Shown piece by piece: positions 1-10,330 of a stretch of DNA of 64,000 nt. The stretch comes from a virus. Location of the stretch: IMG/VR virus record IMGVR_UViG_3300044614_001341, positions 1 through 64,000 of that record, one strand, 5' to 3'. Position 1 is the first letter of the stretch; each line of letters starts with the position of its first letter. The position numbers and the translations under genes are program-made. The notes below the pieces were generated by a model. That model did not search any database, had not been told where the DNA came from, and was given only the letters and a program-made list of their open reading frames with translations.

Positions 1-3000
1 TATTTGCTGTTCTTAAAGACCAATTTATAGTATCAGTAGAAGAACTTAAAACTCCAGAGTTTCCACCAGCAACATAAACACCACCATAAACCATAGCATT
101 AATAGTGGTAGTACCAAAACCAGAAGTTCTTAAAGTCCAGTTGATATTATCGGTAGATACTGAAATAAAACCACCATCACCAATTGCATTACTACACCCA
201 GCAACAATATAATCATTACTGGTTCCAATAGAGTTAATAGTATGAATTGCAGAGTTTGTTGTGCGAAGTATCCAATATAAGCTGTCTGTTGATGTAGAGA
301 AATAGGCACCGTTTCCAAAACCAGATAAGATGTTTTGAGTTGATGTTCCAGTGACTCCAGAAGCACCACCAAAAATATAAGTATTATTTCCAAATCCAAT
401 TGTATTAATTGCCGATGTCGTAGATGTTGTTCTTAAAATCCATACAATTCCATCAGTAGAAGTTGCTGTATTGGCACTATTAGTAGCACTTACACCACCA
501 GCAACATAAACACCGTTATTATAAACTAATGAGTTGATTGCGTTTGTGGTGAATGGTGTAGTTCTTACAGTCCAGTTACTTCCATCTGCGGATGTTGCTA
601 AACGACCAGCATCACCAGAAGCAACATAAACAGTTCCATAAGTTAATGCACGAACTGCAGAAGTACCAAATCCAGGTATTTTAGCATCCCAAGAGATTGA
701 GTCGGTAGATGTGGAAAGTCCAAAACCTAAAGTTGTTAGAGATGTTTGAGTAGCAGTGTTTAAGACTCCATTATTACCAGCAGCAACATAAGTATTATTT
801 GCATAGGTTAGTGCATTAATAGTATTACCAGTACCAGAAGTTCTTAAAGTCCAAGTGATTGCATCTGTTGAAGTATTTAATTTTCCACCCTCACCACCAG
901 CAACATAAGTATTGTTTGCATAAATGAACTCATAAAGAGTACTTAGAAAAAATCCAGAAGTTCTTAAAGTCCAAGTAATAGCATCTGTTGAAGTATTTAA
1001 TATTCCACCAGTACCACCAACAACATAAGTGCTGTTTGCAAAAGTAAGCGCAGCATATCCAGCAGTAGTACCAGAAGTTCTTAAAGTCCATACAATTGCA
1101 TTTGTTGAAGTGTTTAATACTCCATTATCACCACCGACAACATAAGTATCGTTTGCATAAATGAGAGTATAAAGATTTCCACTTGCAGCACCTGCAGTTC
1201 TTAAAGTCCAAGCAATTGCATCTGTTGAGGTATTTAATTTTCCACCATCACTACTAGCAACATAAAATGTTGAATAAGTAAGAGCACGAATAGTATTAGC
1301 ACCAAAACCAGAAGTTCTTAATTCCCAAGTGATTGCGTCTGTTGAGGTGTTTAATCTTCCATTACCACCAGCAACATAAGTATTGTTTGCAAAAGTAAGA
1401 GCATTAATATTAGTAGTACCAAAACCAGAAGTTCTTAAAGTCCAAGTGATTGCATTTGTTGAGGTGTTTAAGACTCCATTAAAACCACCAGCAACATAAG
1501 TATTATTTTCAAAAATAATATCAGAAAGATTGTTAGTAGTACCAGAAGTTCTTAAAGTCCATTGAACATTAGTGCTAATATTACCACCAGCAACATAAAG
1601 ACTATTCGCATATATTAAAGCATTAATCGTCGTATTACCAAAACCAGAAGTTCTAAACTCCCAAGAAAGTCCATCAGTAGAAGTAATAAGGTCTCTAACA
1701 AGACCATCATAGTCAGTAAATCCAGCAACGATACGATTTGATGTATCAACTGCAAAAGAGTTAATTGTTTCTATATTGGTATTTGTGGTTCTTAAAGCCC
1801 AAACAATTTCATCTGTTGAAACTGAAAAATAAGCACCGAGTCCTGTGGAGGTTAGTGTGGTGGATGGTGAGGTATTTAATATTCCACTAACACCACCAGC
1901 AACATAAGTATTGTTTGCAAAGGTAAGTGCATAAATGGCATTAGCAGCAAAACCAGAAGTTCTTAAAGTCCAAACAATTGCATTTGTTGAGATATTTAAG
2001 TTTCCACTAGCACCACCAGCAACATAAGTATTGTTTCCAAAGGTGAGTGCATTAATATCTATAGCACCAAAACCATAAGTTCTTAAAGTCCAATGAATTG
2101 CATCTGTTGAGGTATTTAATCTTCCACCTTGACCACCAGCAACATAAGTATTATTGGCAAATGTAAGAGTATTAATTAAATTTGCACCAAAACTAGCAGT
2201 TCTTATAGTCCAAGCAATCGCATCTGTTGAAGTACTTAATCTTCCAACTACACTGGAAGTACCTCCACCAGCAACATAAGTATTGACAGGCGTATCTCCA
2301 AAAGTAAGACAAGTAATAGTACTAGTGGCAACACCAGAAGTTCTTAAAGTCCAGGAAATTGCATTTGTTGAGGTATTTAAGACTCCACCAGCACCACAAG
2401 TAAGATAAGTATTGTTTGCATAAGTAAGAGCATAAGGAATTTGACCACCAAAACTAGCAGTTCTTATAGTCCAAGCAATCGCATCTGTTGAGGTTCTTAA
2501 GACTCCAGCACCACCAGCAGCAACATAAGTATTAGTAGGAGTATTTCCAAAAGTGAGTGCTAGAACAGTACCAGCACCAAAAGACAAAGTTCTTGCAGTC
2601 CAGATGATTGAATCTGTTGAGGTACTTAATCTTCCACTAGCACCACCAGCAACATAAGTATTGTTTGCAAAGGTGAGTGCATTAATATCACTAGTAGCAA
2701 AACCAGAAGTTCTTAAAGTCCACATCACAGTGGCACCTGTACCACCAGCAATATAATTTCCACTATAAGTTCCAAGAGCATTAATAGAACCTACAGTTCC
2801 TGATGTTCTTAAAGTCCATCTAACTGCATCTGTTGAAGAAACTAAAACACCAGAAGCACCACCCAAGACATAATCACTGATATACACCGAAGCATTCAAT
2901 GCACTTGTAGTACCAGAAGTTCTTAGAATCCAATAAATAGGTGTTACTGCAGTTCCACCAAGTAAATATACATTATCCTTAAATGCAAGTGCATTCATCT

Positions 3001-3355
3001 GCAATGTTGTTCCTGCAGTTCTCAGTGCCCATAGAGAACCAGGAGTATATGCAGATGCCATTGCATCACCACTTGCACCACCACCACCTGCACCAGTTGC
3101 TTCGATTGTAATCTTCTTTGCTTGTGTTGGTAAATTAAAAGTATAAGTTCCTGCTGCCGTATATTCTTGAGTTGCTTGAATTGGTTCCCAACTTACACTA
3201 CTACCATTAGTAAATAAAAATTCATTCTCATTTCCAGTGATACTTGGTATAGAACCACCAAGTTTATTATCAACATATTCTTTGTAAGCAGCATCACTTC
3301 CACTTGTTACTGTGGAAAGTCCAGTAATCGAACTTAAACCTACTACAACTGGCAT
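1..3355 (-). CDS. Asp-box repeat tail-fibre/adhesin-like protein (3' end outside window)
   Basis: The frame is open from an ATG at 3355 to the window edge, so at least 1118 residues are encoded and the C-terminus is missing. After about 100 N-terminal residues (including a glycine-rich stretch near residue 90) come roughly two dozen repeats of about 37-40 residues. Each has the pattern NTYVAGG, then STDxIxW, then TLRTSG. S-T-D-x-x-x-W matches the core of the Asp-box (SxDxGxTW) of BNR/sialidase-type beta-propellers, with the glycine usually replaced by a hydrophobic residue. It lies 1 nt after a fibre gene, so it is probably a virion fibre or adhesion protein; that is inference from repeats and position. 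I see no catalytic domain in the visible part. Confidence 0.75.
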   Translation of the reverse strand, partial: MPVVVGLSSITGLSTVTSGSDAAYKEYVDNKLGGSIPSITGNENEFLFTNGSSVSWEPIQATQEYTAAGTYTFNLPTQAKKITIEATGAGGGGASGDAMASAYTPGSLWALRTAGTTLQMNALAFKDNVYLLGGTAVTPIYWILRTSGTTSALNASVYISDYVLGGASGVLVSSTDAVRWTLRTSGTVGSINALGTYSGNYIAGGTGATVMWTLRTSGFATSDINALTFANNTYVAGGASGRLSTSTDSIIWTARTLSFGAGTVLALTFGNTPTNTYVAAGGAGVLRTSTDAIAWTIRTASFGGQIPYALTYANNTYLTCGAGGVLNTSTNAISWTLRTSGVATSTITCLTFGDTPVNTYVAGGGTSSVVGRLSTSTDAIAWTIRTASFGANLINTLTFANNTYVAGGQGGRLNTSTDAIHWTLRTYGFGAIDINALTFGNNTYVAGGASGNLNISTNAIVWTLRTSGFAANAIYALTFANNTYVAGGVSGILNTSPSTTLTSTGLGAYFSVSTDEIVWALRTTNTNIETINSFAVDTSNRIVAGFTDYDGLVRDLITSTDGLSWEFRTSGFGNTTINALIYANSLYVAGGNISTNVQWTLRTSGTTNNLSDIIFENNTYVAGGFNGVLNTSTNAITWTLRTSGFGTTNINALTFANNTYVAGGNGRLNTSTDAITWELRTSGFGANTIRALTYSTFYVASSDGGKLNTSTDAIAWTLRTAGAASGNLYTLIYANDTYVVGGDNGVLNTSTNAIVWTLRTSGTTAGYAALTFANSTYVVGGTGGILNTSTDAITWTLRTSGFFLSTLYEFIYANNTYVAGGEGGKLNTSTDAITWTLRTSGTGNTINALTYANNTYVAAGNNGVLNTATQTSLTTLGFGLSTSTDSISWDAKIPGFGTSAVRALTYGTVYVASGDAGRLATSADGSNWTVRTTPFTTNAINSLVYNNGVYVAGGVSATNSANTATSTDGIVWILRTTSTTSAINTIGFGNNTYIFGGASGVTGTSTQNILSGFGNGAYFSTSTDSLYWILRTTNSAIHTINSIGTSNDYIVAGCSNAIGDGGFISVSTDNINWTLRTSGFGTTTINAMVYGGVYVAGGNSGVLSSSTDTINWSLRTAN
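60..2960 (-). repeat. Tandem coding repeats of about 110-120 bp (Asp-box units)
   Basis: Within the fibre gene the sequence agaagttcttaaagtcca (plus-strand view) and ccaccagcaacataagtatt recur about every 110-120 bases. The repeats are in frame and diverged by scattered substitutions, as expected for expansion and recombination of a repeat protein rather than a non-coding array. Confidence 0.8.
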
Positions 3356-3356
3356 A

Positions 3357-6300
3357 TCACTTCTCCTCCAGTTTTCTTTCTAACTCTACAATTCGTTGAT
3401 TTTGTTCCTTAACTGCTTCAATTAAAAGACCGACTAAGTTTGCATAAGCAACCGATTTGGTCTCATAATCTGGTGCTGATTTTGGATAAACAACCTCAGG
3501 GATAATTTCTTCAACCTCTTGTGCAATCACACCGATTTGATGATCTCCGGTATCTATACGATCAAATTCAACCCCACGAATAGACAACACTTTATGTAGA
3601 GCATTTTCTATAGTTTTAATATTTGTCTTCAGTTTCTTGTCCGAATTTGCAGTTACAGTACCACCAGCAACCAAATTTCCCGTTGATGGGTTGAATGTAA
3701 GTTTTGTTGAAGATACATTTGCTGCAGTTACTGTGCCACTTGTAACATCATCAAAAAGAATATATCTTGTTGCATTTGTTGAAGTATCATCAGTTACAGT
3801 TAGACCACCAGAAACACCAGATAATTGAGAACCGTCCCCATAATAAGTTACAATACCAGAAGTTGCCGTAATAATACCAGAAGATATTCTTACTGTTCCT
3901 AAAGTAGAAATACCAGAGATGGAAAGTGCAGTTCCAACAAGGTTATTTGCAATAGTAACAGTAGCAATACCATTTGCTCCAGAAGTTGCAGTTACATTTA
4001 CATTAGAACCAATAAAATTAAGAGTCGTAATACTATTTGATGTTCCTACATTAACTCCCTCATCTTGAACAGAAATACCACCAAAGGACCCAGAAGCAGC
4101 ACTTACATTTCCCCAAATTGGAACAGAACCATTAAAGAGTAAAACTTGACCAGATGTTCCATTTGTTACAAAAGTTGTTGTGTCAGTTGCTGACTGATAT
4201 GGGACATTGCCAGCAACTCCACCTTTTAGGTTAGTTGAAACTCCTGCTGCGGTTGCATAAGTAGCAATACCACTTGAGGTAGCATAGGTTGCTATACCCG
4301 CATTAGTAGCATAAGTTGCTATACCCGCATTAGTAGCATAAGTTGCTATACCCGCATTAGTAGCATAATTAGCAGTAGTAGCATTACCAGTAATATCAAT
4401 ACTATAAGTTCCACTTAATCTTGCGGAATTAATAGTACCTGTTGTAATATTTGCAGCATCTGCAAGATTAGTTGCAGTAGTAGCAGTTCCTGTTAGGTTG
4501 GCAGTAATTGTTCCTGCACTAAAATTACCAGATGCATCACGAGCAACAATTGTTGATGAAGTATTTACATCGGTTGCATTAGAAGTTACTGTAAACGTAG
4601 AAGAACCTGATTGATTTGCAGTAAATGTAGCAGAACCAGAAAGTCCAGTTCCAGAAACACCAAGAGAAAGTTGTCCGTTATTTGGAGCAACAGTTGTTAC
4701 ACCAGTTACAAGTCCTTTTGCATTAACTGTAATTGATGGAATTGCTCCTACATCACCATAAGTTCCAACATTACTATTAACAGTTGCTAATGTTGTTGCA
4801 GTATTACTAGATGTTATATCTCCAGTGAGATTTGGAATATTAGTTGTTGATGTTGCAGTTCCTGTAAGAGAACCTACGAATGTTGTTGCGGTTACAACAC
4901 CAGAAGATATTTGTACTGTTCCTAAAGTAGAAATTCCAGAGATAGATAAAGAAGTTCCTACAATATTACTACCAGAAATAGATCCTCCAGTAAATTCTCC
5001 ATAGATAGAACTAAAAATTCTATTCGCAGTTAAAATACCAGTAATATAAGTATCACCATCAACATAAAGTTTAGAAGTTGGATTTGTGGTTCCTATACCA
5101 GTATTACCGGAAACATAAGCACCACCAGTAACTTGAAGTCTTTGTGTTGCAGTTCCTGTTGAGGTTCCAGAACCAATTAATACAGGTCCGTCAGTGAAGG
5201 TAGAAACCCCAGTGACTTGGAGTTGTGTTATAGAACCTATGCCGCCTATGACACTTGTAGATACTCCAGCAGTAACCGCATAAGTACTAACACCTGCTGT
5301 TGTAGAGTAACCAGAGAAGGTAGAAAATCCTGATGTTGTAGCATAAGTACTTAAACCAGCATTATTAGCATATCCAGAAAACGTAGAGAATCCAGAGGTA
5401 TTAGCGTATCCAGAGAAGGTTGATACTCCTGATGTTGTAGCATAAGTACTTAAACCAGCATTATTAGCATATCCAGAGAACGTAGAGAATCCTGATACTC
5501 CAGAATAAGTACTAACACCTGATGTTGTAGCATAAGTTGCTATACCTGCTACATTGGAGTATCCAGAAAACGTAGAGAATCCAGAGGTATTAGCGTATCC
5601 AGAGAAGGTTGATACTCCTGATGTTGTAGCATAAGTTGCTATACCTGCTACATTGGAGTATCCAGAGAAGGTAGAGAATCCTGATACTCCAGAATAAGTA
5701 CTAACACCTGATGTTGTAGCATAAGTAGCAATACCTGCTACATTGGAGTATCCAGAGAAGGTAGAGAATCCAGAGGTATTAGAATATCCAGAGAACGTAG
5801 AGAATCCAGATACTCCAGAATAAGTACTAACACCTGATGTTGTAGCATAAGTTGCTATACCACTTGAAGTGGCATAAGTAGCACTTGAAGCATTACCAGA
5901 GAAACTTGATGCTGTAACAACACCAGAAGCATTAATATTTCTTACAACTGCTAAATCATTTTCAGTAAACTGAACTGATCCTGCTGCTAATCTGGTTCCT
6001 GTTGGGAATTGAGTGCTACCAATACCAACTGCATAGTTAACTAACCAAGCATCAGTACCAAGTCCACTAAAAGTACCAGACTTAAACCACATAATTTTCT
6101 TATATGTGGCAGGTGCTGTTTCAATACCAGTGATAAACAAATCAACTAATGGATTACCTTCAGTGGATGCAAGAGCAACACCACCGTGATTGGCAGTAGT
6201 ATCATTTGAAATATCATTACCAAATGCATCAGTTCTATATCCAAGAATAATATCTGGATCAGTAACAACTAATTCTTGAACACTAATAAATGCAGTTGTT

Positions 6301-7682
6301 CCACCAATCGTAATATTTCCAGTGACGTTTAAGTTACGATTGACTTGAAGGTCTCTTGTAACTGTTAAATCCTGAGGAACAACTAAATTACTTGGAAGAC
6401 TTAATGTTGGTGTTGAACTTTCACCTGTTCCAGAAGTAACTGTAATTTGGTTTGATGTTCCAGTGATGTTTGCTACATAATCACCAGATGTATCAGTTCC
6501 AAGAGCAACGCTATTAGGTTGAATGGTTGCCGCTAATGATACATTACCAGTACCATTAAAACTTATTGGAGATGCAATAATATCTCCAGTAATTTGGAAT
6601 GTTCTTGCGTTTTGAAGTGCCGTTGCGACACCTGCTGTTGTAGCATAAGTACTTAAACCAGCATTATTAGCATATCCAGAGAACGTAGAGAATCCTGATG
6701 TTGTAGCATAAGTACTTAAACCAGAATTATTAGCGTAACCAGAGAACGTAGAGAATCCTGATGTTGTAGCATAAGTACTAACACCTGATGTTGTAGCATA
6801 AGTACTTAAACCAGCATTATTAGCATATCCAGAGAACGTAGAGAATCCTGATGTTGTAGCATAAGTACTAACACCTGATGTTGTAGCATAAGTACTTAAA
6901 CCAGAATTATTAGCGTAACCAGAGAACGTAGAGAATCCTGATGTTGTAGCATAAGTACTTAAACCAGAATTATTAGCGTAACCAGAGAACGTAGAGAATC
7001 CTGATGTTGTAGCATAAGTACTTAAACCAGAATTATTAGCGTAACCAGAGAACGTAGAGAATCCAGAGGTATTAGCGTATCCAGAGAAGGTTGATACTCC
7101 TGATGTTGTAGCGTAAGTTGCTATACCAGAAGTAGAAGCATAAGTTGCACTTAAAGCATTACCACCAAATGAAGAGGCAGTTATAATACCCGTAAAATAT
7201 CCATCCCCAACAACATAAAGTTTTGATGTTGGAGTTGTGGTTCCAATACCAACATTATTATCTAAGTTGATACGAATGGTATCTCCACCATTCGCACCTA
7301 AACCAAGTTGTACTGTTCCAGCAGATCGAATATTAGATACTAAGTTCGAATGACTAATAATTAAATCACCTTGACTTCCAGTAACAAATCTAATATCCCC
7401 ACCATCAACCTCCAACTTATAACTAGTACTAATTCCACCAGCAGCAACACCAATTGCAACTTTACCCTCTTTTGTAATTACAAAAGGTGTTACATCAGGA
7501 TTTGCACTATCTTCTACAAGAAAAGCAGGTCCCGTTCCAATTTGACTAATTCTTACAAGTTCCCCAGAACTTTCTCCAGTAAAAACAGCAGCACCAATAA
7601 CCTCAAGTGAACTTAAATTTTCACTATAAGATGTAAGTCCAACCTTTAAATTTTTCTGTCTACCGCTGGTGTACTTTGCCAT
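3357..7682 (-). CDS. Tail-fibre protein with C-terminal S74 intramolecular chaperone domain
   Basis: 1441 residues. The last about 95 residues form a peptidase S74 / endosialidase chaperone domain: SDKKLKTNI followed by IRGVEFDRID, HQIGVIAQEV and a coiled-coil tail. In this family the serine of SDKKLK and the lysine five residues on form the self-cleavage dyad, and the domain trimerises the fibre and is then released. The middle has long runs of 13-residue units (STYATTSGF, STFSGYANN), typical of an extended trimeric fibre shaft. N-terminal text (IGVAAGGISTSYKLEVDG) resembles baseplate-proximal fibre regions of other cyanophages. The stop is 1 nt from the next fibre gene, implying co-transcription. 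Function is strongly supported by the C-terminal domain; the ligand is unknown. Confidence 0.85.
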   Translation of the reverse strand: MAKYTSGRQKNLKVGLTSYSENLSSLEVIGAAVFTGESSGELVRISQIGTGPAFLVEDSANPDVTPFVITKEGKVAIGVAAGGISTSYKLEVDGGDIRFVTGSQGDLIISHSNLVSNIRSAGTVQLGLGANGGDTIRINLDNNVGIGTTTPTSKLYVVGDGYFTGIITASSFGGNALSATYASTSGIATYATTSGVSTFSGYANTSGFSTFSGYANNSGLSTYATTSGFSTFSGYANNSGLSTYATTSGFSTFSGYANNSGLSTYATTSGVSTYATTSGFSTFSGYANNAGLSTYATTSGVSTYATTSGFSTFSGYANNSGLSTYATTSGFSTFSGYANNAGLSTYATTAGVATALQNARTFQITGDIIASPISFNGTGNVSLAATIQPNSVALGTDTSGDYVANITGTSNQITVTSGTGESSTPTLSLPSNLVVPQDLTVTRDLQVNRNLNVTGNITIGGTTAFISVQELVVTDPDIILGYRTDAFGNDISNDTTANHGGVALASTEGNPLVDLFITGIETAPATYKKIMWFKSGTFSGLGTDAWLVNYAVGIGSTQFPTGTRLAAGSVQFTENDLAVVRNINASGVVTASSFSGNASSATYATSSGIATYATTSGVSTYSGVSGFSTFSGYSNTSGFSTFSGYSNVAGIATYATTSGVSTYSGVSGFSTFSGYSNVAGIATYATTSGVSTFSGYANTSGFSTFSGYSNVAGIATYATTSGVSTYSGVSGFSTFSGYANNAGLSTYATTSGVSTFSGYANTSGFSTFSGYANNAGLSTYATTSGFSTFSGYSTTAGVSTYAVTAGVSTSVIGGIGSITQLQVTGVSTFTDGPVLIGSGTSTGTATQRLQVTGGAYVSGNTGIGTTNPTSKLYVDGDTYITGILTANRIFSSIYGEFTGGSISGSNIVGTSLSISGISTLGTVQISSGVVTATTFVGSLTGTATSTTNIPNLTGDITSSNTATTLATVNSNVGTYGDVGAIPSITVNAKGLVTGVTTVAPNNGQLSLGVSGTGLSGSATFTANQSGSSTFTVTSNATDVNTSSTIVARDASGNFSAGTITANLTGTATTATNLADAANITTGTINSARLSGTYSIDITGNATTANYATNAGIATYATNAGIATYATNAGIATYATSSGIATYATAAGVSTNLKGGVAGNVPYQSATDTTTFVTNGTSGQVLLFNGSVPIWGNVSAASGSFGGISVQDEGVNVGTSNSITTLNFIGSNVNVTATSGANGIATVTIANNLVGTALSISGISTLGTVRISSGIITATSGIVTYYGDGSQLSGVSGGLTVTDDTSTNATRYILFDDVTSGTVTAANVSSTKLTFNPSTGNLVAGGTVTANSDKKLKTNIKTIENALHKVLSIRGVEFDRIDTGDHQIGVIAQEVEEIIPEVVYPKSAPDYETKSVAYANLVGLLIEAVKEQNQRIVELERKLEEK
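5265..5885 (-). repeat. Near-identical 39-bp repeats in the fibre gene, block 1
   Basis: Units containing gatgttgtagcataagt, cagcattattagcatatcc and agagaacgtagagaatcc recur almost without change, encoding STYATTSG and STFSGYAN blocks. Sequence identity is far higher than elsewhere in the gene, so this block is likely to change length by recombination. Confidence 0.8.
6625..7125 (-). repeat. Near-identical 39-bp repeats in the fibre gene, block 2
   Basis: A second run of the same units, with alternating cagcattattag and cagaattattag variants. Together with block 1 it offers hot spots for unequal exchange within the shaft. Confidence 0.8.
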
Positions 7683-7683
7683 T

Positions 7684-8025
7684 TTAGTTGAGTGTCTCTA
7701 GAATGCTTCCTAAAAATTTAATATCAGTTCCACTACTTGCAGATAAAACAAGAACATCACCAGATTCAAGAACCAATTTACCCGAAAGAAGATTTGCACT
7801 ATCACTTGCAGAAATTGGAAAATCTTTCAAAATTTCAGTCGTAACTGCAATTCCTGCAGTTGTTCTTTGATGTGAAAAAGAAACTGTTTGAGTTCCACTA
7901 CCAATATTTGTTGCCTGCGCTAAAAGAACTACGCCAGTATATCCTACAGGAGCAGTATAAATCCCTACAGCATTTGTTGTTGCTACTTTGGTGACTGTTT
8001 TAAATACATTAAGTGCTAGTGCCAT
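7684..8025 (-). CDS. Small putative virion protein, 113 aa
   Basis: Not recognised by name. A beta-rich, threonine/serine/glycine-rich 113-residue protein with no signal peptide, membrane segment or cysteine. It lies 1 nt upstream of the S74 fibre gene and 4 nt downstream of the beta-helix gene, so it belongs to the fibre operon and may be a fibre tip, connector or small decoration protein. The function is inferred from position only. Confidence 0.65.
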   Translation of the reverse strand: MALALNVFKTVTKVATTNAVGIYTAPVGYTGVVLLAQATNIGSGTQTVSFSHQRTTAGIAVTTEILKDFPISASDSANLLSGKLVLESGDVLVLSASSGTDIKFLGSILETLN

Positions 8026-8029
8026 TCTA

Positions 8030-9883
8030 TTATTCTCCTCCTAGTGCTAGAATGAATGGTGTCATTGTAGAGAATAAACTCTTCGAATAAAATGTTCCAG
8101 AAATTGTTCCTGTAGTTTGATTAACAACTACACCATCACCGATTCTAAAGTTTCCTGATTGGTCCGTGCTTGTGAAAACTACAAGACCACCATTTCTCAT
8201 ATCAACTTCATTATCTTGAATTGGAACACCACCTTGAGCAGGAAGAGCATTATTAATATTTGTACCAGAACCAATATATTCAAAAGAATGCCCTGATGCT
8301 AATACTCTACTTTGCTTAAAAAATGGAACAGTCGAACCAACACCAACTGCATAAGGAACATTATCACTCACAGTAATTGTACAAATACCAGAAGAAACTG
8401 GAGTTGAACTTATGACAGAATAATATGTTGGAAGTAATTCTAAAGTTGCTGTTGATGTATTTATTCCCACATCAGGACCAGCAATTGTAACTGTTGGTGT
8501 CGTCGCATAACCTCTTCCACTTGAGACAATTTCAATTCCAGTTACAGAACCATTTGAAACTTCTGCGACTGCTGTTGCCTGAACTCCCCAATCAGTTGAA
8601 GGTGCAGAAATTGTAACAACTGGACTTGAATTATACCCAGTTCCACCAGCACTAACTCTAATTTTATTAACTGTATAATATAAGTCATCAAAGTAAACAA
8701 CCTGACCATCAAAAGGTCTTACAACATTGATCTTTACAGTTCCTCCAGAAACATAAGTATGAGGCAACGTTGAAGGACCAACGTTGACCACCAGTTGATT
8801 TGCTGCAGGAACTGACTGAACCTCAAACACATAACCATAATTGCCACTTGGATATGTAACAATTCCTGGTCCAGATGGACAAGTAAATCCAAGTCCAGCA
8901 ATCGTGACTCCCATACCAACAGAAAAGTTATGATTTGCAGAAGTAGTGATTGTCGTAACACCACTTACGTTATCATAAACAGCATTTGATACATTATAAG
9001 TTGGTACATTTAAGTTTAAAGTAAATACATCACTATTTGCTTCTGCTGCTTGAGTTATAATTCCTGTATATTTTCTGGGACCAACACCATCAGCAACAAG
9101 ACCATAGTTACCAAATGATGCATTAGAGTTTGTTAGATCACAAGCAGCACCAGTTCCACAGAAGACTGCAGTGTCTGGGCAAATTGTGAAAAGTGAAACT
9201 AACTGAGCATATCCTTCATTAGTAATTGAAACTCCAATACCACCCTGATTGTATTGTGTATATGAGTCAAGAACCATTGACTTGGTTGGTCCAATAGAAT
9301 ATCTACCATCAATCTTCATTCCAATACTGTTTGGAATAAAGTTTGTACAGTTTTGAATATAAGGTGACTGATTATTAAAAACTGGTTTGTTGGGATTGAA
9401 TGCAAAAATAGCGCCAGTGTTTGCAGATCCTACAAATGACATTTCGGCAATATAATTTCCATTCCCAACATAAAAAAGGTCTCCTTGATTCTGTGGAGTA
9501 ACTGAAACCTCTCTTAAACTATCACCAACAATACTAACTTGATTGGGAATATCAATTGGATTATTTTCTACATAAGATCCAGCACTAACTCTAATAACGG
9601 AACCTGCTGTTGAGATTGCAACTGCTCCTGCAATGGTTGCTTTTGCGTCTCCGAGTTTGAGTCCTGTGTTTGTATCGTTTCCGTCTCTTGTGACATAGAT
9701 GACATTTGTAACTGTTGCTCCTGCACCGATGCGAATAATATCTGTGCCGATTCCAGGACGTTCTCTTTTCGCAGTCAGCTCACCATCATAAGTGTTGTAG
9801 GCTAATTCTGCATTTAATAATTGATCTACTGTAGGTCTTTTACCAGGAACAGCAGAGCGTTTAATCCTGATCGGAGTTGACAT
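8030..9883 (-). CDS. Virion protein with parallel beta-helix region
   Basis: 617 residues. The N-terminus (PIRIKRSAVPGKRPTVDQL, then LAYNTYDGEL) resembles short N-terminal attachment domains of phage fibre and baseplate proteins. Residues about 60-200 carry YVTRDGNDTNTG and repeated short beta-strands ending in VSIVGDSLR, a pattern of right-handed beta-helix (pectate-lyase-like) folds. Later segments (SAGGTGYNSSPVVTIS, SSGRGYATTPTVTIAG) are duplicated motifs of about 40 residues. No catalytic motif is evident. It starts the fibre operon and is likely structural. Confidence 0.7.
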   Translation of the reverse strand: MSTPIRIKRSAVPGKRPTVDQLLNAELAYNTYDGELTAKRERPGIGTDIIRIGAGATVTNVIYVTRDGNDTNTGLKLGDAKATIAGAVAISTAGSVIRVSAGSYVENNPIDIPNQVSIVGDSLREVSVTPQNQGDLFYVGNGNYIAEMSFVGSANTGAIFAFNPNKPVFNNQSPYIQNCTNFIPNSIGMKIDGRYSIGPTKSMVLDSYTQYNQGGIGVSITNEGYAQLVSLFTICPDTAVFCGTGAACDLTNSNASFGNYGLVADGVGPRKYTGIITQAAEANSDVFTLNLNVPTYNVSNAVYDNVSGVTTITTSANHNFSVGMGVTIAGLGFTCPSGPGIVTYPSGNYGYVFEVQSVPAANQLVVNVGPSTLPHTYVSGGTVKINVVRPFDGQVVYFDDLYYTVNKIRVSAGGTGYNSSPVVTISAPSTDWGVQATAVAEVSNGSVTGIEIVSSGRGYATTPTVTIAGPDVGINTSTATLELLPTYYSVISSTPVSSGICTITVSDNVPYAVGVGSTVPFFKQSRVLASGHSFEYIGSGTNINNALPAQGGVPIQDNEVDMRNGGLVVFTSTDQSGNFRIGDGVVVNQTTGTISGTFYSKSLFSTMTPFILALGGE

Positions 9884-9939
9884 TTATTACATTCGGTATA
9901 TACCACAAAAACAGTATTTACTGCCTTTGATTTATTTAT

Positions 9940-10311
9940 TCAAGTAACATTATTACGTCTTGGGCGATAAGCATAAAGATTTGTTGGAGGATCTGGTTTC
10001 ATCCATTCCTCTATCTTATCAAATCTTTCTTCACTATAAAAATCTTGTTGAACATACCATAGTTTCCAGTGCTCATGACCCTTTGACTGGTTACAATCGT
10101 GGCAGCAGCATACTACGTTTTTTGTAACATCTAATCCACCTTTACATTGTGGAATCACATGGTCGATTGTGAGATTCTCTTCCGATCCACAATAGGCACA
10201 TTGATGTCCCCATTCCTCTTTTATGTTTTGCCTCCACATTCGTTTTGCCTCCCCAGAACTTGTTGTATGTAAATTAAACAAGTATTCTTTTGGAGAATGT
10301 AGAGGTCCCAT
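9940..10311 (-). CDS. HNH endonuclease
   Basis: 123 residues with a complete HNH motif: CAYCG, then LTIDHVIPQCKGG, then NVVCCCHDCNQSKG. The two Cys-x-x-Cys pairs would bind structural zinc and the DHVIP histidine is catalytic in the family. It lies alone between the fibre operon and a run of small genes. Unlike the other homing-type genes in this window it lacks NUMOD repeats and a perfect TATAAATA box, so a packaging- or DNA-processing-related HNH role is possible as well as homing. Confidence 0.8.
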   Translation of the reverse strand: MGPLHSPKEYLFNLHTTSSGEAKRMWRQNIKEEWGHQCAYCGSEENLTIDHVIPQCKGGLDVTKNVVCCCHDCNQSKGHEHWKLWYVQQDFYSEERFDKIEEWMKPDPPTNLYAYRPRRNNVT

Positions 10312-10330
10312 AAGTTACTGCGACTTACAT

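Noticed and set aside
5265-7125. CRISPR-like array of short repeats
   Set aside because: Repeats are in frame, encode a regular shaft motif and have no unique spacers of constant length.
9940-10311. Terminase-associated HNH role
   Set aside because: Possible for small phage HNH proteins, but no packaging gene is in view, so only HNH endonuclease is claimed.
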